64,000 nucleotides of DNA from Linyphia triangularis. Taxonomy: Eukaryota; Arthropoda; Arachnida; Araneae; Linyphiidae. Made by a program: the position numbers and the translations under genes. The first letter of the stretch is position 1; the number at the start of each line of letters is the position of its first letter. The stretch covers positions 83,866,670 through 83,930,669 of the forward strand of contig OZ021729.1 in NCBI GenBank assembly GCA_963978545.1. Reading direction: 5' to 3'. The notes under the pieces were generated by a model. The model saw only the letters and a program-made list of their open reading frames with translations, did no database searches and was not told the origin of the DNA. Shown here piece by piece: positions 1-10,722 of the stretch.

Positions 1-70
1 TATGCTACTTATACCGAAATTCACATTAATAAATAATAATATTACCCATAAAAACTAATTTTTTAATATA

Positions 71-320
71 CAGCGTGTCCCCGTATAACCTGGCCGACCT
101 TTAATTTTGACACCGTTGGTCCTAGATGCATAGTCCCAATTGAAGAAATGTTTTAAATCGTTAAAATATTTTAACTGAATGTTTTTTAAGTTAACAAAGG
201 GTTTGGTATAAAAATTACGGATTGTAAATTTTTATACGGTCCCCAGTTCCCCCAACTCATATTTAGAAAAATGTTGCCCATGAAAAAACATTTCAAATAA
301 AAAAAAATGAAATTTGTTAG
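71..320. repeat. Left long TIR of the mariner-like element
   Basis: About 250 bp inverted copy of 3740-3531 followed by 2461-2416. The inner part (from about 275, CCCATGAAAAAACATTTCAA) is matched only after removing the LTR inserted in the right arm. Confidence 0.85.
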
Positions 321-835
321 ACCAATAGCAACGGTGTTATTGGAGTTTAAAGTTTTAACGCTATTTGGGGGGCCCGTACATAAATTGAAATGAGGAAATA
401 TCGTCTTATTGGAATAACAACGAGCTTCTAGACTAGGTTTGACTATGGCAAACAAGTTGTTGTTCATCACCTAAAACATTATAATTTTTTACTAGAAACT
501 GCTTTGAAAAAAAAAAAAAAGTTACAAATTATACAACGCAACAGCAAACAAACTTATTATTTAAAATTACTTAATTAAAATTGTTTATAACATAATCAGA
601 AAGCAGCGCTTTTTGTTACACAAACAAAAATAAGAGGTGAGAGAAATAAACAAAGTGAATAGGATAAATAACCTCTTTCTTAATTACATATGCTCGAAGT
701 GTTTTCCTTCGACTAAAATACCTAAGCGCACACGTCATTCAAATTCATCTTCAATATTTTTCAGCATTAAAGGCGTAATACACCTGGCAGCGGATAAAAT
801 TCGATTCTGCATATCTAATAGACTCGTCGATTCTT

Positions 836-1736
836 TTTCATAGACCTTGTTTTCCAAAAATCCCCAAAGAAAGAAATCTAAAGGATTTAGATCTGGAATC
901 TATGAGGCCATTCTACCGGACCTCCATAGCCTATAATGTTGTCTGGAAACATTTTCTGTAGTACTGTTCGGCAGGAAGCTGCCTTGTAGGGTGGTGCACT
1001 ATCCTGTTGAAACCACATCTTTTTAAGGTCTGCTAACACGACATGGTCATCCAGAAAGTCAGATAAAGGTTCCCTTAACAGGTTCGCATACTTTTTATCT
1101 GTTAATGTATCAGCAAAGAAAAAAGGTCCTATTAACGCTCTTTTCCATATGCCACACCAAACGCAAACGTTAACAAGCACTTGATGCTTGTTTTGTCGGA
1201 TTACAAGGGATTTTACAGGGACCAAAAGTGTGTGTTTTGCCTATTTACTACCACAGTTCTTGAAAACGTACACTCATCAGAAACTAGAATGTTATTCACA
1301 AATAATGAATCCGATTCTAGTTTGTTCATGATGAAATTGCAGAAATCAAATCGTCTATTTTCATCCCCGGGCAAAAACTCTTGCACCAATCACGGGCGAT
1401 AAGGATGTGCACCGTGTCGGTTTAAGACTCTCCACACATGGGCTTTTGAGTATCCACTGCTTCACTAATGTCCCTGACACTAGACTGAGGGCAAGCAAGA
1501 GCATGGCCCAAAATTTCTTCGTCAGAGACAACCACTCTTGTATTTCCGGATCGAGGACGTCTTCCTATGCTACCTGCTTCTCGCAAACGCTTTACAATAT
1601 TTAAAATCGTAGCTTTAGATGGATGGATGCCATTTGGAAATAATTTAATTGCATATTGTCTTGCAGATTCTCACCCATTTCGATTACATTGGCCGTACAG
1701 AAATAGTATTTCTACGTACTGTTCCGCAGTGTACAT
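836..1736 (-). pseudogene. Degenerate DUF4817/mariner-type transposase
   Basis: Read on the minus strand from the ATG at 1736, the translation starts MYTAEQYVEILFLYG. This is the DUF4817 helix-turn-helix start common in arthropod mariner-like transposases. It is followed by KRLREAGSIGRRPRSG and the ..SVRDISE.. segment. An in-frame TGA follows NRNG about 23 codons in, and at least two frameshifts follow. The catalytic core is still readable in pieces: SDECTF (first Asp), WFQQDSAPPY (second Asp), and GPVEWPHR before a frame-broken match to the PDLNPLDFFLWG region (third acidic residue). Total length of about 900 bp suits a family protein of roughly 300-350 residues. The function would have been cut-and-paste transposition at TA sites; it is not functional now. 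Confidence 0.85.
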
Positions 1737-2461
1737 TTTAACAACGAGGATTGACGAAATAGCTAAATACATCTGGTATTAGTATGACCTACTTGTATTC
1801 TGAAGTGATGAACATACATTATTGGTTTTCTACCTACCAATCAATAATCTGCCACTAAAATTTGCATAGGAACCTACAAATCCCACAGTACTACATGCTA
1901 ATTTACACATAAGGGTCGGGAATTTTTTTATTCCTTTTTAGATTTTTTTTTTTTTTTTTTTTTTTACCACTAACGGGGAAATTTTTCCGTTACTTCTAAA
2001 ATTTTAGGGATAGACGAAAAATGTAAGTACAATTTTAGGGAGAAACGAAAATTTAAGCAATTATATGAATTTTAGGGCAAATGCGACCCCTGCACAACAC
2101 AAGAGTGTGAATTTGTTCGGCCTCGACAGATTTAATTTTTTTTTTTTTTTTCCCATCCTACGTGGTCGAAAGATTTTTGTTAGTTTTAAGGAGTATGGCA
2201 CCTGTTATCTCTTGCAAACGAGTTCAGCATCCACAATTCACTATAGACATTGATAGATCGTATTCATGCATTTGATTACAGAATAATTTTCCGAACGCAA
2301 TTCCTTTTTCTCTGTATTTCATTTTGTGTACATGCCCTTAAAATATGTTAATGACCACGGCTGTAAAGTGGTATAAGTCACTAAATTCCATTTTTCATAT
2401 CTCCATGAATATTGATCGTTCAAATTTCAATTTTTTTTTGTTTGAAATGTTTTTTCATGGG

Positions 2462-3529
2462 TGTTGGTCAGTTGGAACGGCCAACATATGTTGAGGGGGA
2501 CTGAATACAAGATTTTACCCTACAGACACCTGGAAAGCAGGGGCAACTGGAATCCCAGCTGCAAATTTCTAAACATTCAACAAGAAAGGGGCCCTTTTGA
2601 AGATTGCTTCACATTGGAAAACCCAGACACATAAAAACACACTCAAAGAGCCTGATATTTTGAATACAAAGCCTGGCGCCAGATTCTGACACTAGGCTGG
2701 AAGGGGCAAGGAAGGTAAATTTATGAGAGGGGGGCCCGATGCGATCTAGGATGGCCGAGCGTCCTTCTCTGGGAAGGCGGAGCCAATATACGTCACCAGG
2801 GCTGGTATTCCAATGAGGCACAGGGGGCGAGCACATGGAGGGGCCAGATTCTAACGAAGTCCAGAGATTGGTTTGAGAGCAAAAAGATAGTTTTGAGCTT
2901 GAGGGCCGAAATAGGGGCCTAGAAATGGACAGGGGGGGTTTTTGGCCCCGCCCGCAATATTTTACGTAAAATTAGGGAAACTTGGCCCTGAGGGCACATT
3001 TCGGAGGATCTGGAAGGAGTGGAATAGCTAGCTGGACGGATTAAGGCCCCGAGCGATTCTTAAAGTACCAATTTCCGGAGACTATTAGCGGGGCAATGGG
3101 AGACATTGCAAGAGGTAATGTGACCAGTTATTTAGCTCGTAACTAAGGGCATAGCCAGTAATTTAATATTGAAACTTAGAAAGGGCAGCTAGGAAATGAA
3201 ATTTATTAATCTAACTTAATTGTGTGTAAATTATAAGTTATTCAAGTGTTAGAATAGCGGCTTAACTGCTAGCTTTGTTTGATTTATTATAAATATGCAT
3301 CTTAGTATTTAAACGTTTAAAGAGTAAATTTGTAACTCCAGTAATTATGTTAAATAAATATTTGTTATCCTTTACAAGAAATGCATTCATTGAGCGTTGC
3401 TTCGTTTATTCTATCGGAGGAGTTCTACCCTTTATGATCATGGCTTTGTAAACAATAAGTTCCCGCGATATTAATACTTAACTTAATACTTAAATAGAAC
3501 CTGCGTCTGCCAGGAAGGGGCAGACAAAT
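2462..3529 (+). mobile_element. Solo LTR inserted in the right TIR
   Basis: This segment interrupts the right TIR of the mariner-like element. The sequence before it (up to 2461) and after it (from 3530) joins to match the left TIR at 270-320. A 5 bp direct repeat ATGGG flanks it (2457-2461 and 3530-3534). It begins TGTTGGTC and is more GC-rich than its surroundings in the first half. It has a TATAAAT near 3290 and AATAAA-like signals near 3352. No internal coding region is present, so a solo LTR is the simplest reading. The length of about 1.07 kb and the TGTT start would fit BEL/Pao or gypsy. The exact 3' end is uncertain because the usual ..CA end falls 3 bp before the repeat. Confidence 0.6.
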
Positions 3530-3779
3530 ATGGGCAACATTTTTCTAAATATGAGATGGGGGAACTGGGAACCATATAAAAATTTACAATTCGTAATTTT
3601 TATACCAACCCCTTTTCTAACTTAAAAACTATTCAGTAAAAATATTTAAATGATTTAAAACATTTCTTCAATTGGAACTATGCATCTAGGACCAACGGTG
3701 TCGAAAATAAAGGTCGGCCAGGTTATACAGGGACACGCTGTATAATCCTTTACATGCATTTCCAATTTTTATATTCATT

Positions 3780-3905
3780 AACACAACGCCGTTTCTGTTT
3801 CAGTTGTTGTATTTGAACCTAATTTTCAATACTGAAAACATATCTATCAGTAAAATATGCTGTAAACTACTTTTCAAAATTTATTCATTAAAAATAAATG
3901 TGAAT
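3780..3905 (+). repeat. Dispersed repeat, second copy at 57138-57250
   Basis: Both copies share ACGCCGTTTCTGTT, a central block around TCTATCAGTAAAATATGC, and AAACTACTTTTCAAAATTT in the same order. It is not coding. Family unknown. Confidence 0.6.
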
Positions 3906-4094
3906 TTATGCATTCACATCCAAATATATTTTATTTATTCTGATTCAAACAATTTTATTATTTATTTATTAAAACAATTTTAGTAACAGGAAAGAGTTTC
4001 TTCCATAATCGGTTGAATGCTATTTCAGCGCGATTGGATGATGGCAAGTTGGTTTATTAGTATTCCGTAAAAACGACCTCTTAGTGACAGTGAC

Positions 4095-4225
4095 AGCCTC
4101 CAAATTTTTTTTAAATGCATTTCCCTCGACATCGAATCTACCTACTAAGTTTCAGCTCAATTGGATGACGGCAAGAGGGTTAAGTAAACCTCCGAAGATT
4201 TGCCTGGTTATCAAAAAAATATACA
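4095..4225 (-). repeat. Dispersed repeat related to 14605-14665 and 15065-15180
   Basis: On the minus strand it reads GATTTTGTGTGTATG followed by a block with ATCCAATTGAGCTGAAACTT. The same order is seen on the plus strand at 15065-15180 and partly at 14605-14665. The wording resembles 3' regions of LINE-like repeats in arthropods, but no coding part is attached, so the class is left open. Confidence 0.5.
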
Positions 4226-4302
4226 TACACACAAAATCGAACTTAACATAAAAGATTTAATTAAAAAACTAAAAAACACGCTTTAATAGAAAAGTTAATT
4301 GA

Positions 4303-4552
4303 TAAGTAGAAAATAATTTTAAATAAGTTTGAAATAAGAATAGAGTGATTAACAAGAAATATTTATTTTATCGTAAAAAAGCGTGGGGTGCTTGATGTCA
4401 ATTGTTGTAAATATTTAATGACTGATATTGGTAAAAGTAGAGCCCATTATGAAAATATCTTAAAAAGCACCTCCACGCTTTTTTAAGATAAAATAAATAT
4501 TTCTCGTTAATCACTCTATTCTTATTTCAAACTTATTTAAAATTATTTTCTT
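4303..4552. repeat. Short fold-back repeat (MITE-like), arms about 80 bp
   Basis: The left arm 4306-4386 and right arm 4473-4552 are inverted copies around an 87 bp loop. Both arms include AGCGTGG at the loop side and GAATAGAGTGATTAAC or its complement. A related tail, AACACGCTTT, recurs at about 4275, 4820 and, inverted, at 5620. Confidence 0.75.
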
Positions 4553-4667
4553 CTTTTTAGTTTGGTTTTCCATTAAAAAATATTTGTTAGTTTCTTAAAC
4601 TAGTAATTATTTTTGTTGTAAACTATGTTGTTTTTTTTAGTTAATTTTATTAGTTAAGTGTACAAAA

Positions 4668-4735
4668 CTCTCCTGTTGTTCCTGCCAATAGTCACATGCT
4701 GGTCTCAAATTTAAGTCATGTGTATGCCTTAGGCA
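4668..4735 (+). pseudogene. 18S rRNA 5'-end fragment, copy 1
   Basis: About 65 bp diverged from the start of 18S rRNA. TTCCTGCCAATAGTCACATG matches the canonical TCCTGCCAGTAGTCATATG, followed by CTGGTCTCAAA. It is preceded by the same AT-rich leader (TTAGTTTCTTAAACTAGTAA) that precedes copy 2. Not a functional rRNA. Confidence 0.72.
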
Positions 4736-4895
4736 CAAAACACTAACGTGTCTCTGAATATGAAAAATCGCTAATCCTGAAGATCCTGGTAAGGAAAATG
4801 CGACTAAAAAAAAAAAAAAAACACGCTTTCTAATAAAGCGCGTTTTTTAGTTTTTTAAACTATTAATTATTCAATTGTGAAACGTGAATGAAACT

Positions 4896-5298
4896 CCCTG
4901 TTAGTTGATACAGGCCAGTAGTCATATGCTTGTCTCAATGATTAGCTCATTCATGTCTCAGTACAAGGTATATTAAGGTGAAACCGCGAATGGCTCATTA
5001 ATTCGGTTTTGGCCCCTTAGATCGTGTCCACATTTACATGGAAAACTGTGGTATTTCTAGAGTTAATTCTTGCAATCCAGAGCTCCAACCAGATGAAAGG
5101 AACGCTTTAATATTAGATCAAAATCAATCCGTGGCTGGTCGATCATTACAAATCTGAATAACTTTTTGCTGATAGTATAACCGTAGTGCCCACGACACTT
5201 CTTTCAAATGTCTGCCTTATCAACTGTCGATGATAGGTTTTGTGACTACTGGGGTTGTAACGGATAACGGGACACCAAGGTTCGATTCCGGAGACGGT
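4896..5298 (+). pseudogene. 18S rRNA 5' fragment (about 400 nt), copy 2
   Basis: The stretch follows canonical eukaryotic 18S from its first nucleotides to roughly position 400. Landmarks in order are CCAGTAGTCATATGCTTGTC, TATTAAGGTGAAACCGCGAA, TGGCTCATTAA, AACTGTGG, TTTCAAATGTCTGCCTTATC and GGTTCGATTCCGGAGA. Many substitutions and small indels are spread through regions that are invariant in working genes, so this is a relic. It stops at GGAGACGG, where a (GGTT)n tract takes over. The rest of the rRNA unit is absent. Whether it is a dispersed rDNA piece or part of a mobile repeat is discussed in the findings. Confidence 0.9.
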
Positions 5299-5443
5299 TG
5301 GTTGGTTGGTTGGTTGGTTGGTTGGTTGGTTGGTTGGTTGGTTGGTTGGTTGGTTGGTTGGTTGGTTGGTTGGTTGGTTGGTTGGTTGGTTGGTTGGTTG
5401 GTTGGTTGGTTGGTTGGTTGGTTGGTTGGTTGGTTGGTTGGTT
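5296..5443. repeat. (GGTT)n microsatellite, 37 uninterrupted units
   Basis: 148 bp of perfect GGTT with no interruption. It abuts the 18S relic on the left and a SINE-like segment (GGCGCAAGGGCAACACGAG) on the right. The reading frames spelling WLVG repeats here are not genes. Confidence 0.97.
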
Positions 5444-5645
5444 AGAGTTTAACGGCGCAAGGGCAACACGAGCTAATCCTTGCGATAATGCGACAAACTT
5501 ATTGAATTATTGTATTGTCATCGGTCCTTGATAACTATGCAAAATTTCAAATTAATCCAACGTTTTGAAGTGGTCGAAAATTGAGTTAAAAGATTCCGTT
5601 ACATAGATACATACAAAGCTAATAAAAGCGTGTTAAAAAAAAAAT
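5444..5645 (-). repeat. SINE tail-proximal segment plus dispersed 3' tail
   Basis: 5444-5490 resembles the tail-proximal part of the tRNA-SINE family (GGCGCAAGGGCAACACGAG against GGCGCCGTCAGCAACACGAG). A variant with the same GGCGCAAGGGCAACA recurs at 35375-35395. The rest (5540-5645) ends AAAGCGTGTTAAAAA, the inverted form of the AACACGC tails at 4275 and 4820. Confidence 0.5.
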
Positions 5646-6311
5646 TATTCACGAAAGATTGGCCACTGCGAATGGGCAAGAACATATTGGCCAAAATCCC
5701 TAAATATTCAATAACATCAGAAGCATCTAAATTGAGGTAATACTAATATAATAATTTGAAGGTCAACCACAAGTATTTGTACTTCTTAGCGGCCTTCGAC
5801 CTACTAAAAAGAGTGGCTTTGGCTATTATTGTGCTTTAGGTGTGTCTAGAAATGACTGACCCATGCAAAATAAAACATGAAATCTAGCGTATCTAATCTT
5901 CAATTATTGATGGAACCCTAATTATTTCTTTGTGCCGTGATTAATGAAAAATAACTACATAATTGAAAAGGGAACAAGGCAAAAAAAAAAAAACTTTGAA
6001 AATCGCCGGTCATCTGAATTTTGTTCTCTTCTGATTGTTCTGATTCTTCTGGTTGTGGCCAGCCCTACAGCTGAAACTATTTAGTGGACCTAGAAGGGAC
6101 ATTTGATTATAATGAACTACTAAACAGGTTTGTTTGTTTGTTTGTTTGTTTGTTTAATTTTAATTGTAATTTTTTTTCAAAAGGCTGAAACAGTTGTATC
6201 TTATAGGAAACATGCAAATAATCAGCTTGACATAAGGTGCTCTCCTCAGCTCAAGATAGAAGCAAAAAAAATAAAAAAATAAATAATAATAATAATAATA
6301 ACACAATAGAA
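5646..6311. other. Non-coding stretch
   Basis: No gene or transposon end recognised. Contains simple repeats: (GTTT)n at 6128-6155 and (AAT)n at 6283-6300. Confidence 0.6.
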
Positions 6312-6367
6312 CATGGGCGCCGCCAGTAGGGTGCAAGAAAGTGCACTTGCACACGCCTGGCAGTTGA

Positions 6368-6405
<38 letters not shown>

Positions 6406-7066
6406 TGGGAAAAGGTGTAAATTCCATAAAGGCACATATGCCGTTTATGTTACAATTGTTTTTCTATTATTTTAGTCTTTTGTTTCTTTTCTATGTCGTT
6501 TTTCATAGCATACTTGCGTGACGATTTTCTGGCGCTTGTTGTCTAGGATTACATGGAGAATGAGTAGAAGTATTTATTCGTTTTACTGTATGATTTTATT
6601 GTATCATTTCCTGCGCAGTTCTCAAAATTGTAGGAAACTGTTTTGCTATTTAAGTCATCAGATAATATTATTTTGTAATCAATTTTTTTATTTTTTTTTA
6701 TTTTTTACAATTCATTTGAACACATCCAATACTGCCTTTGTGTTTCATTTTGAATTTTTTTTCCTTGGAAGAAATAAAATGCTTCTGTATTTTTGCGTCT
6801 TCGTGTTCCTCTGCTTTAAACACTTGTCTCTTGAATGACGTGAAATCTAGTTGGGTGATAAAAAGAACCGCTAACAATATATTTTTAAATATTTTTTCTT
6901 TAACAGGGATGCGCTGTCAAAAATATATACCATGAATTTTTTTTTAACTATTCTTAAAGAGTGTAATTTCTAGTACATTATTATTAATGAACATTTCTAT
7001 AATAATAATGCTTTTGATAAAAATGAAGTCTTGCACTCCCTACAAATATTCCTGGTGGCGCCTTTG
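6312..7066. mobile_element. Non-autonomous hAT element
   Basis: The left end is CATGGGCGCCGCCAGTAGGG and the right end is the complement of CAAAGGCGCCACCAGGAATA. Both ends then share GGGTGCAAG/GGAGTGCAAG. The flanks carry an 8 bp duplication with one change (CAATAGAA at 6304-6311, CAACAGAA at 7067-7074), as hAT elements make. The interior of about 700 bp is AT-rich with a long poly-A near 6371-6402 and no transposase. The same end type is seen near 62450-62498. Confidence 0.75.
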
Positions 7067-7240
7067 CAACAGAATATAACTTTCACTAATTTAATTTGCT
7101 ATATGTATGTGACCAGCTGCAAGTTTTGGTTAGGAAATGAAGAAGAGGTCATTAAGAAAAATCGAATTGATTCCATCTTTTATTTGTAGAAATTGCTAAA
7201 TACTGTTTTGTACGAGACAATTACAGCAGTGTCAGTTTTT

Positions 7241-7945
7241 ACTTTCAATTTCCCACATGTATACATAGGGTAATGAAAGTATAGCATTCGGTCAAAAAAA
7301 ATTTTTTTTTTTTTTTTAAAAACAATATTTGTTTTGTGTTTCTCCACGTTTTGGAACATCCTGATTTCAAAAAAGTCAGAAATATGTGCGTGTGTGTGCG
7401 CGCGTGCGGTCAGCATAACTCCCGAACAAAATTGACCTACGATGTTCAAATTTGGTGTGCGAGTTGGTGGTATTCATGAGACCTATCATTAAGGTTTTCG
7501 TCAAAATCGCGCATGCGCGTAAGGTGGCTGTCATTTAAAAAATCGCGTTTTTCAGTAATTGGTACAAAACGGCTCAAACGATTTTGTTCAAAATCACTGT
7601 GGTAATGCCTGTGAAAGTGTTCTAAACATCCCCACCTCCGAAACCGCTTTAAAGGCCTAAAGTGTTGAAAAACGAAACCCTTCAACACAGAGTTCTCTTT
7701 TCTTGAGCATAGCTTATCAACGATCGTTTTTCTGCTCTTCTCAATTTCACTTATAAGAAAGGTTAATAAAAAAGGTAATCAAAAAGTATGCCGCCAAAAT
7801 TCCCATTTTAACGATTTCGGGGGGGGGGGGGGGGTTTACATCAAACTGGCCGTTTTTATTTATATGAGAGAAAAAAAGAAGAAGGTAAGTAACACAATCT
7901 CAAATTTTACTGCAATGACCAATGATTTATAGTGTAATTGAAAGT
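7241..7945 (+). repeat. Dispersed DNA element 'ACTTTCAATT', copy 1
   Basis: The ends are short inverted repeats (ACTTTCAATT at 7241, AATTGAAAGT ending 7945). The interior has a conserved block TTTCTCCACGTTTTGGAACA, a GT-rich stretch, then AAGGTTTTCGTCAAAATCGC and GTGGTAATGCCT. Other copies: 9045-9630 and 61581-62263 on plus, and a partial at 24588-24795 on minus. No coding frame is shared between copies, so the short ORFs here are not genes. Confidence 0.65.
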
Positions 7946-7971
7946 TGTGCAATGTTCCCCACCCCTACTTT

Positions 7972-8038
7972 ACTTTCAATTACCCATATGTATACATAAG
8001 GTAATGAAAGTATAGAATTCAGTAAAAAAAAAAAAAAA
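7972..8038 (+). repeat. Start of a second 'ACTTTCAATT' element, head-to-tail
   Basis: TACTTTCAATTACCCATATG followed by a start block like that of 7241-7310, 26 bp after the end of copy 1. It breaks off at a poly-A. Confidence 0.6.
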
Positions 8039-8301
8039 TAGATTACCACAGAAGCAGTGGTTACCGTATAAAAAAGATTTCTAATTATTTGGGCAAGTTA
8101 CGACATATTTGGCAATTGGATTTATTTCAACTTATTCAAAGTCGGAATAGTATCGGCCGTTTTTAACTCGTCAGACCATTGTATTCATGATCGACTAACA
8201 TTTCTCTACATTTTATAAGAAATTCAGTCACCTAAACTTACAGTCGCTTCTTGGACTACGTAAAAAGTGGGTAGGAATGGGATGAGGGTTTAAACTGCAA
8301 C

Positions 8302-8482
8302 ATTTGGTTAAAATTCCAAGTCCGGTACGGATTCTGCGCCAAGTACTGTTTACATAAAATCGCGCCAAATTATGGCCGCCAAAACAGTTCACAAGTCATT
8401 AAAAAATGGTGGAGCAGCCACTTTTTGGCAAAAATCACCTTGGTGTAGAATCCGTACAGGACTTGGAATTTTAATCCAAAAT
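8302..8482. repeat. Hairpin MITE, TIRs about 40 bp
   Basis: Left arm 8302-8343 and right arm 8440-8482 are inverted copies. Both include TTAAAATTCCAAGTCC and TACGGATTCT. Confidence 0.8.
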
Positions 8483-9044
8483 TTATCAAATATTGCCATC
8501 AAAGTAACTAATATTTAAAAAAGTGGGGAGGCAAAAACCCTGATCTCCCCCCCCCCCCACCTCCCCACTTCATTGAGTCCTTGTTTTCTGAAACTTCGAA
8601 TTCTGAAATAAACTCTGAAATCACTGTAAATATAAACTTGCCCATTCTCAAAAAGAAAAACTATTTACTTTTGCGTTTTGGCAATGCATATTATATTTGA
8701 ATTGCGTTCCAGCTATTTCACAACTCATCACAATTGTGTGAAAACTTGTCTCATTACTTCGCCATTTATTTGTGTAACTTGTTACATGTATTTAATCGAA
8801 TCTTCGACCATAACCCCCCCCCCCCCGAAAAAAACTCTGGCTACGGCCGCTACGGATACCCTGGTTACAATCTACTATTGCAAATTGACTAACAGGTCAG
8901 CCAGGATAAAAATTTAGGCCTGCAGTGCTGCTGCCGTCTAACGGCACATTGAGCAAACAGTTTAAAATAAATTACACTGCTCGTATTACAATCCAATCCC
9001 AATGTAAAATAAAAATTATTTGCTAAATTTTATAAAACTCTTAA
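8483..9044. other. Non-coding stretch
   Basis: Contains C-rich homopolymers (8547-8560, 8814-8826) and a small palindrome around 8525-8570 (GTGGGGAGG / CCTCCCCAC). No gene recognised. Confidence 0.55.
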
Positions 9045-9630
9045 CTTTCAATCACCTGATTATGTAATATAAGATGATACAAGCATTGCATACTGTTAAA
9101 AAATATTTATATTTTCTTATTTCTACACGTTTGGGACGTCCTTTCCAAAAAGTGTCCTAGAAAAAATCTATGTGTATTCGTATATCCGCCTGTGTGTGTT
9201 TCTGTAGTCACTACGATGTTCAATTTCGTAACATGGGTTAGTCATGGACGAGGAACCTGTCATTAAGGTTTTCGTCAAAAAAGCGCATGCACATAAGATA
9301 ACTGTTACTGAAAAGTTTGTTTTTCAGCCATTACCGAAAAACGGCTCTAATGCCTTTTAAGTTGTTCTAAACATCACCACCTTCAAAATTCCAATAGAAA
9401 TTCATTAAAGGCTTGAAAAGGCGAATAATGAAAGTCTTCGACACGGGCTTTGCCCATCAACGACTGTTTCTCCTCTCTTTCACTTAACTGAAAGGATAAT
9501 ATAATAAATATGTTGCAATAATTATCACCAAACGATATTTATTTGTAATTATTGAAAATATGAAAATGGTAAATGACTCCAATTTCGATGTCAAATTTAA
9601 ATGCAATGACCAGTATTATTTTGAAAAATT
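9045..9630 (+). repeat. Dispersed DNA element 'ACTTTCAATT', copy 2 (diverged)
   Basis: Begins AACTTTCAATCACC. The interior follows the same order as 7241-7945 (TTTCTACACGTTTGGGACGT, AAGGTTTTCGTCAAAAAAGC, GCCATTACCGAAAAACGG). The right end is not clearly preserved. Confidence 0.6.
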
Positions 9631-9950
9631 TGAAGCAGTTCTAAACCTTTAATTTAAGCTCCCGGTTTCCCCGATCACTTATTTTCTAAGAGTTCGTAAA
9701 CAAAGTTATTCAACCAGTTTTGATCCAGCGTTAAGAGGAGGTCCTTGAATAGATCATTTACATTATATATTACATTCTTCTAGCACAGTTCACTTAAGCT
9801 TCTTTCACACGGTGCGGACGCGGGCCCGCAAACGCATGCCTTTTCACGCCCATATCTGCGGACGTTACGCCCGCATCTTAGAAGAGTTAGATTATTATTT
9901 TCACCCAGTTCTGAATGTGTTTAAGCGTTGATTAAAAGTATTTAGTTAAT

Positions 9951-10173
9951 TGGTACTCTTCCGTTTTCTGGGCGCAAGCGATAAATCGCCAAATAATGTA
10001 GAATTTCGCCAAATTTCTTCTTACAACCATAAGGGGAAAGTTCGTTTGGGTCCAGGTGCTCTATTCTTTGAATTCATTTTCAAAACAAAGCACGTTTTCC
10101 TTCCATTCGCTTCGCTTGGCGACGCCTCGCATTTGGTTGGCGACATTTGCGCCCGGATAACGGAAGAGTACCA
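9951..10173. repeat. Hairpin MITE, 223 bp
   Basis: Arms start TGGTACTCTTCCGTTTTC and end GGAAGAGTACCA, with a further shared GGGCGCAA..TCGCCAA block. The centre is AT-rich with a GC-richer segment. The ORF spanning it is an artefact of the hairpin. Confidence 0.8.
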
Positions 10174-10722
10174 GTTATTTTTTAAATTTTACTTAATAAT
10201 ATAAGTGTGAAATTTAAGTATGGATAACAAAAAGATTGCGGTTATTATATTTCTTTTATTTCAGAAGGAAACGGAGTGATAGGCGTTTGTTGGATCATTC
10301 TATTAAACAGGGCCGGCATAAGGCGTGTGCATTCGTGGTAAAAATGTAATCTAATAAAAACACTTTCCGCTACTAAATCTAGGGAGGCCCTCAGCTAAGT
10401 GTGTAATACATGTTTTTTAACCAATTTTCTGTAATGTTTTTGTTTTTTACATGAATATTAAATCCAAACTTTTGTCATAGTTAAAAAAAATATGTCTGTT
10501 ATTTTCTAACTGACAAAATTATCAACTGAGTAAAAGAAATTAGGAGCTTGCTCTTTACACAAGAACAGTACACCACGCCTTATTGAAGTTTGAAAAAGTC
10601 CGATAAAAGATTTAGTAATAGAAGTCATTTTATAAAATAAAAATAATGAAAAGTTACTAAATACTTTACTATTTATTATTTTTAGTTTTTAATCCCTTTA
10701 AAATGTCAACTTCAGATATCAA

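Larger units (their letters stand above)
71..3740 (-). mobile_element. Tc1/mariner-superfamily element with long TIRs, DUF4817-type transposase (non-functional)
   Basis: The element is bounded by inverted repeats that begin CAGCGTGTCC at 71 and end GGACACGCTG at 3740. It is flanked by TATA on both sides, which contains the TA target duplication expected of the superfamily. The first 210 bp of each TIR (71-280 and 3531-3740) match with few differences and no length difference. The left TIR continues to about 320. Its right counterpart (about 2416-2461) is separated from the rest by a solo LTR. Without the LTR the element would be about 2.6 kb. The transposase lies on the minus strand between the TIRs and is broken, so the copy is dead. 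Confidence in element and borders is high; the subfamily name rests on protein motifs only. Confidence 0.88.

Noticed and set aside
4896..5298. A functional 18S rRNA gene
   Set aside because: Only the first ~400 nt, with many changes in invariant positions and no downstream rRNA.
5230..5531. Long WLVG-repeat reading frames
   Set aside because: They are translations of the (GGTT)n tract in different frames, with no gene context.
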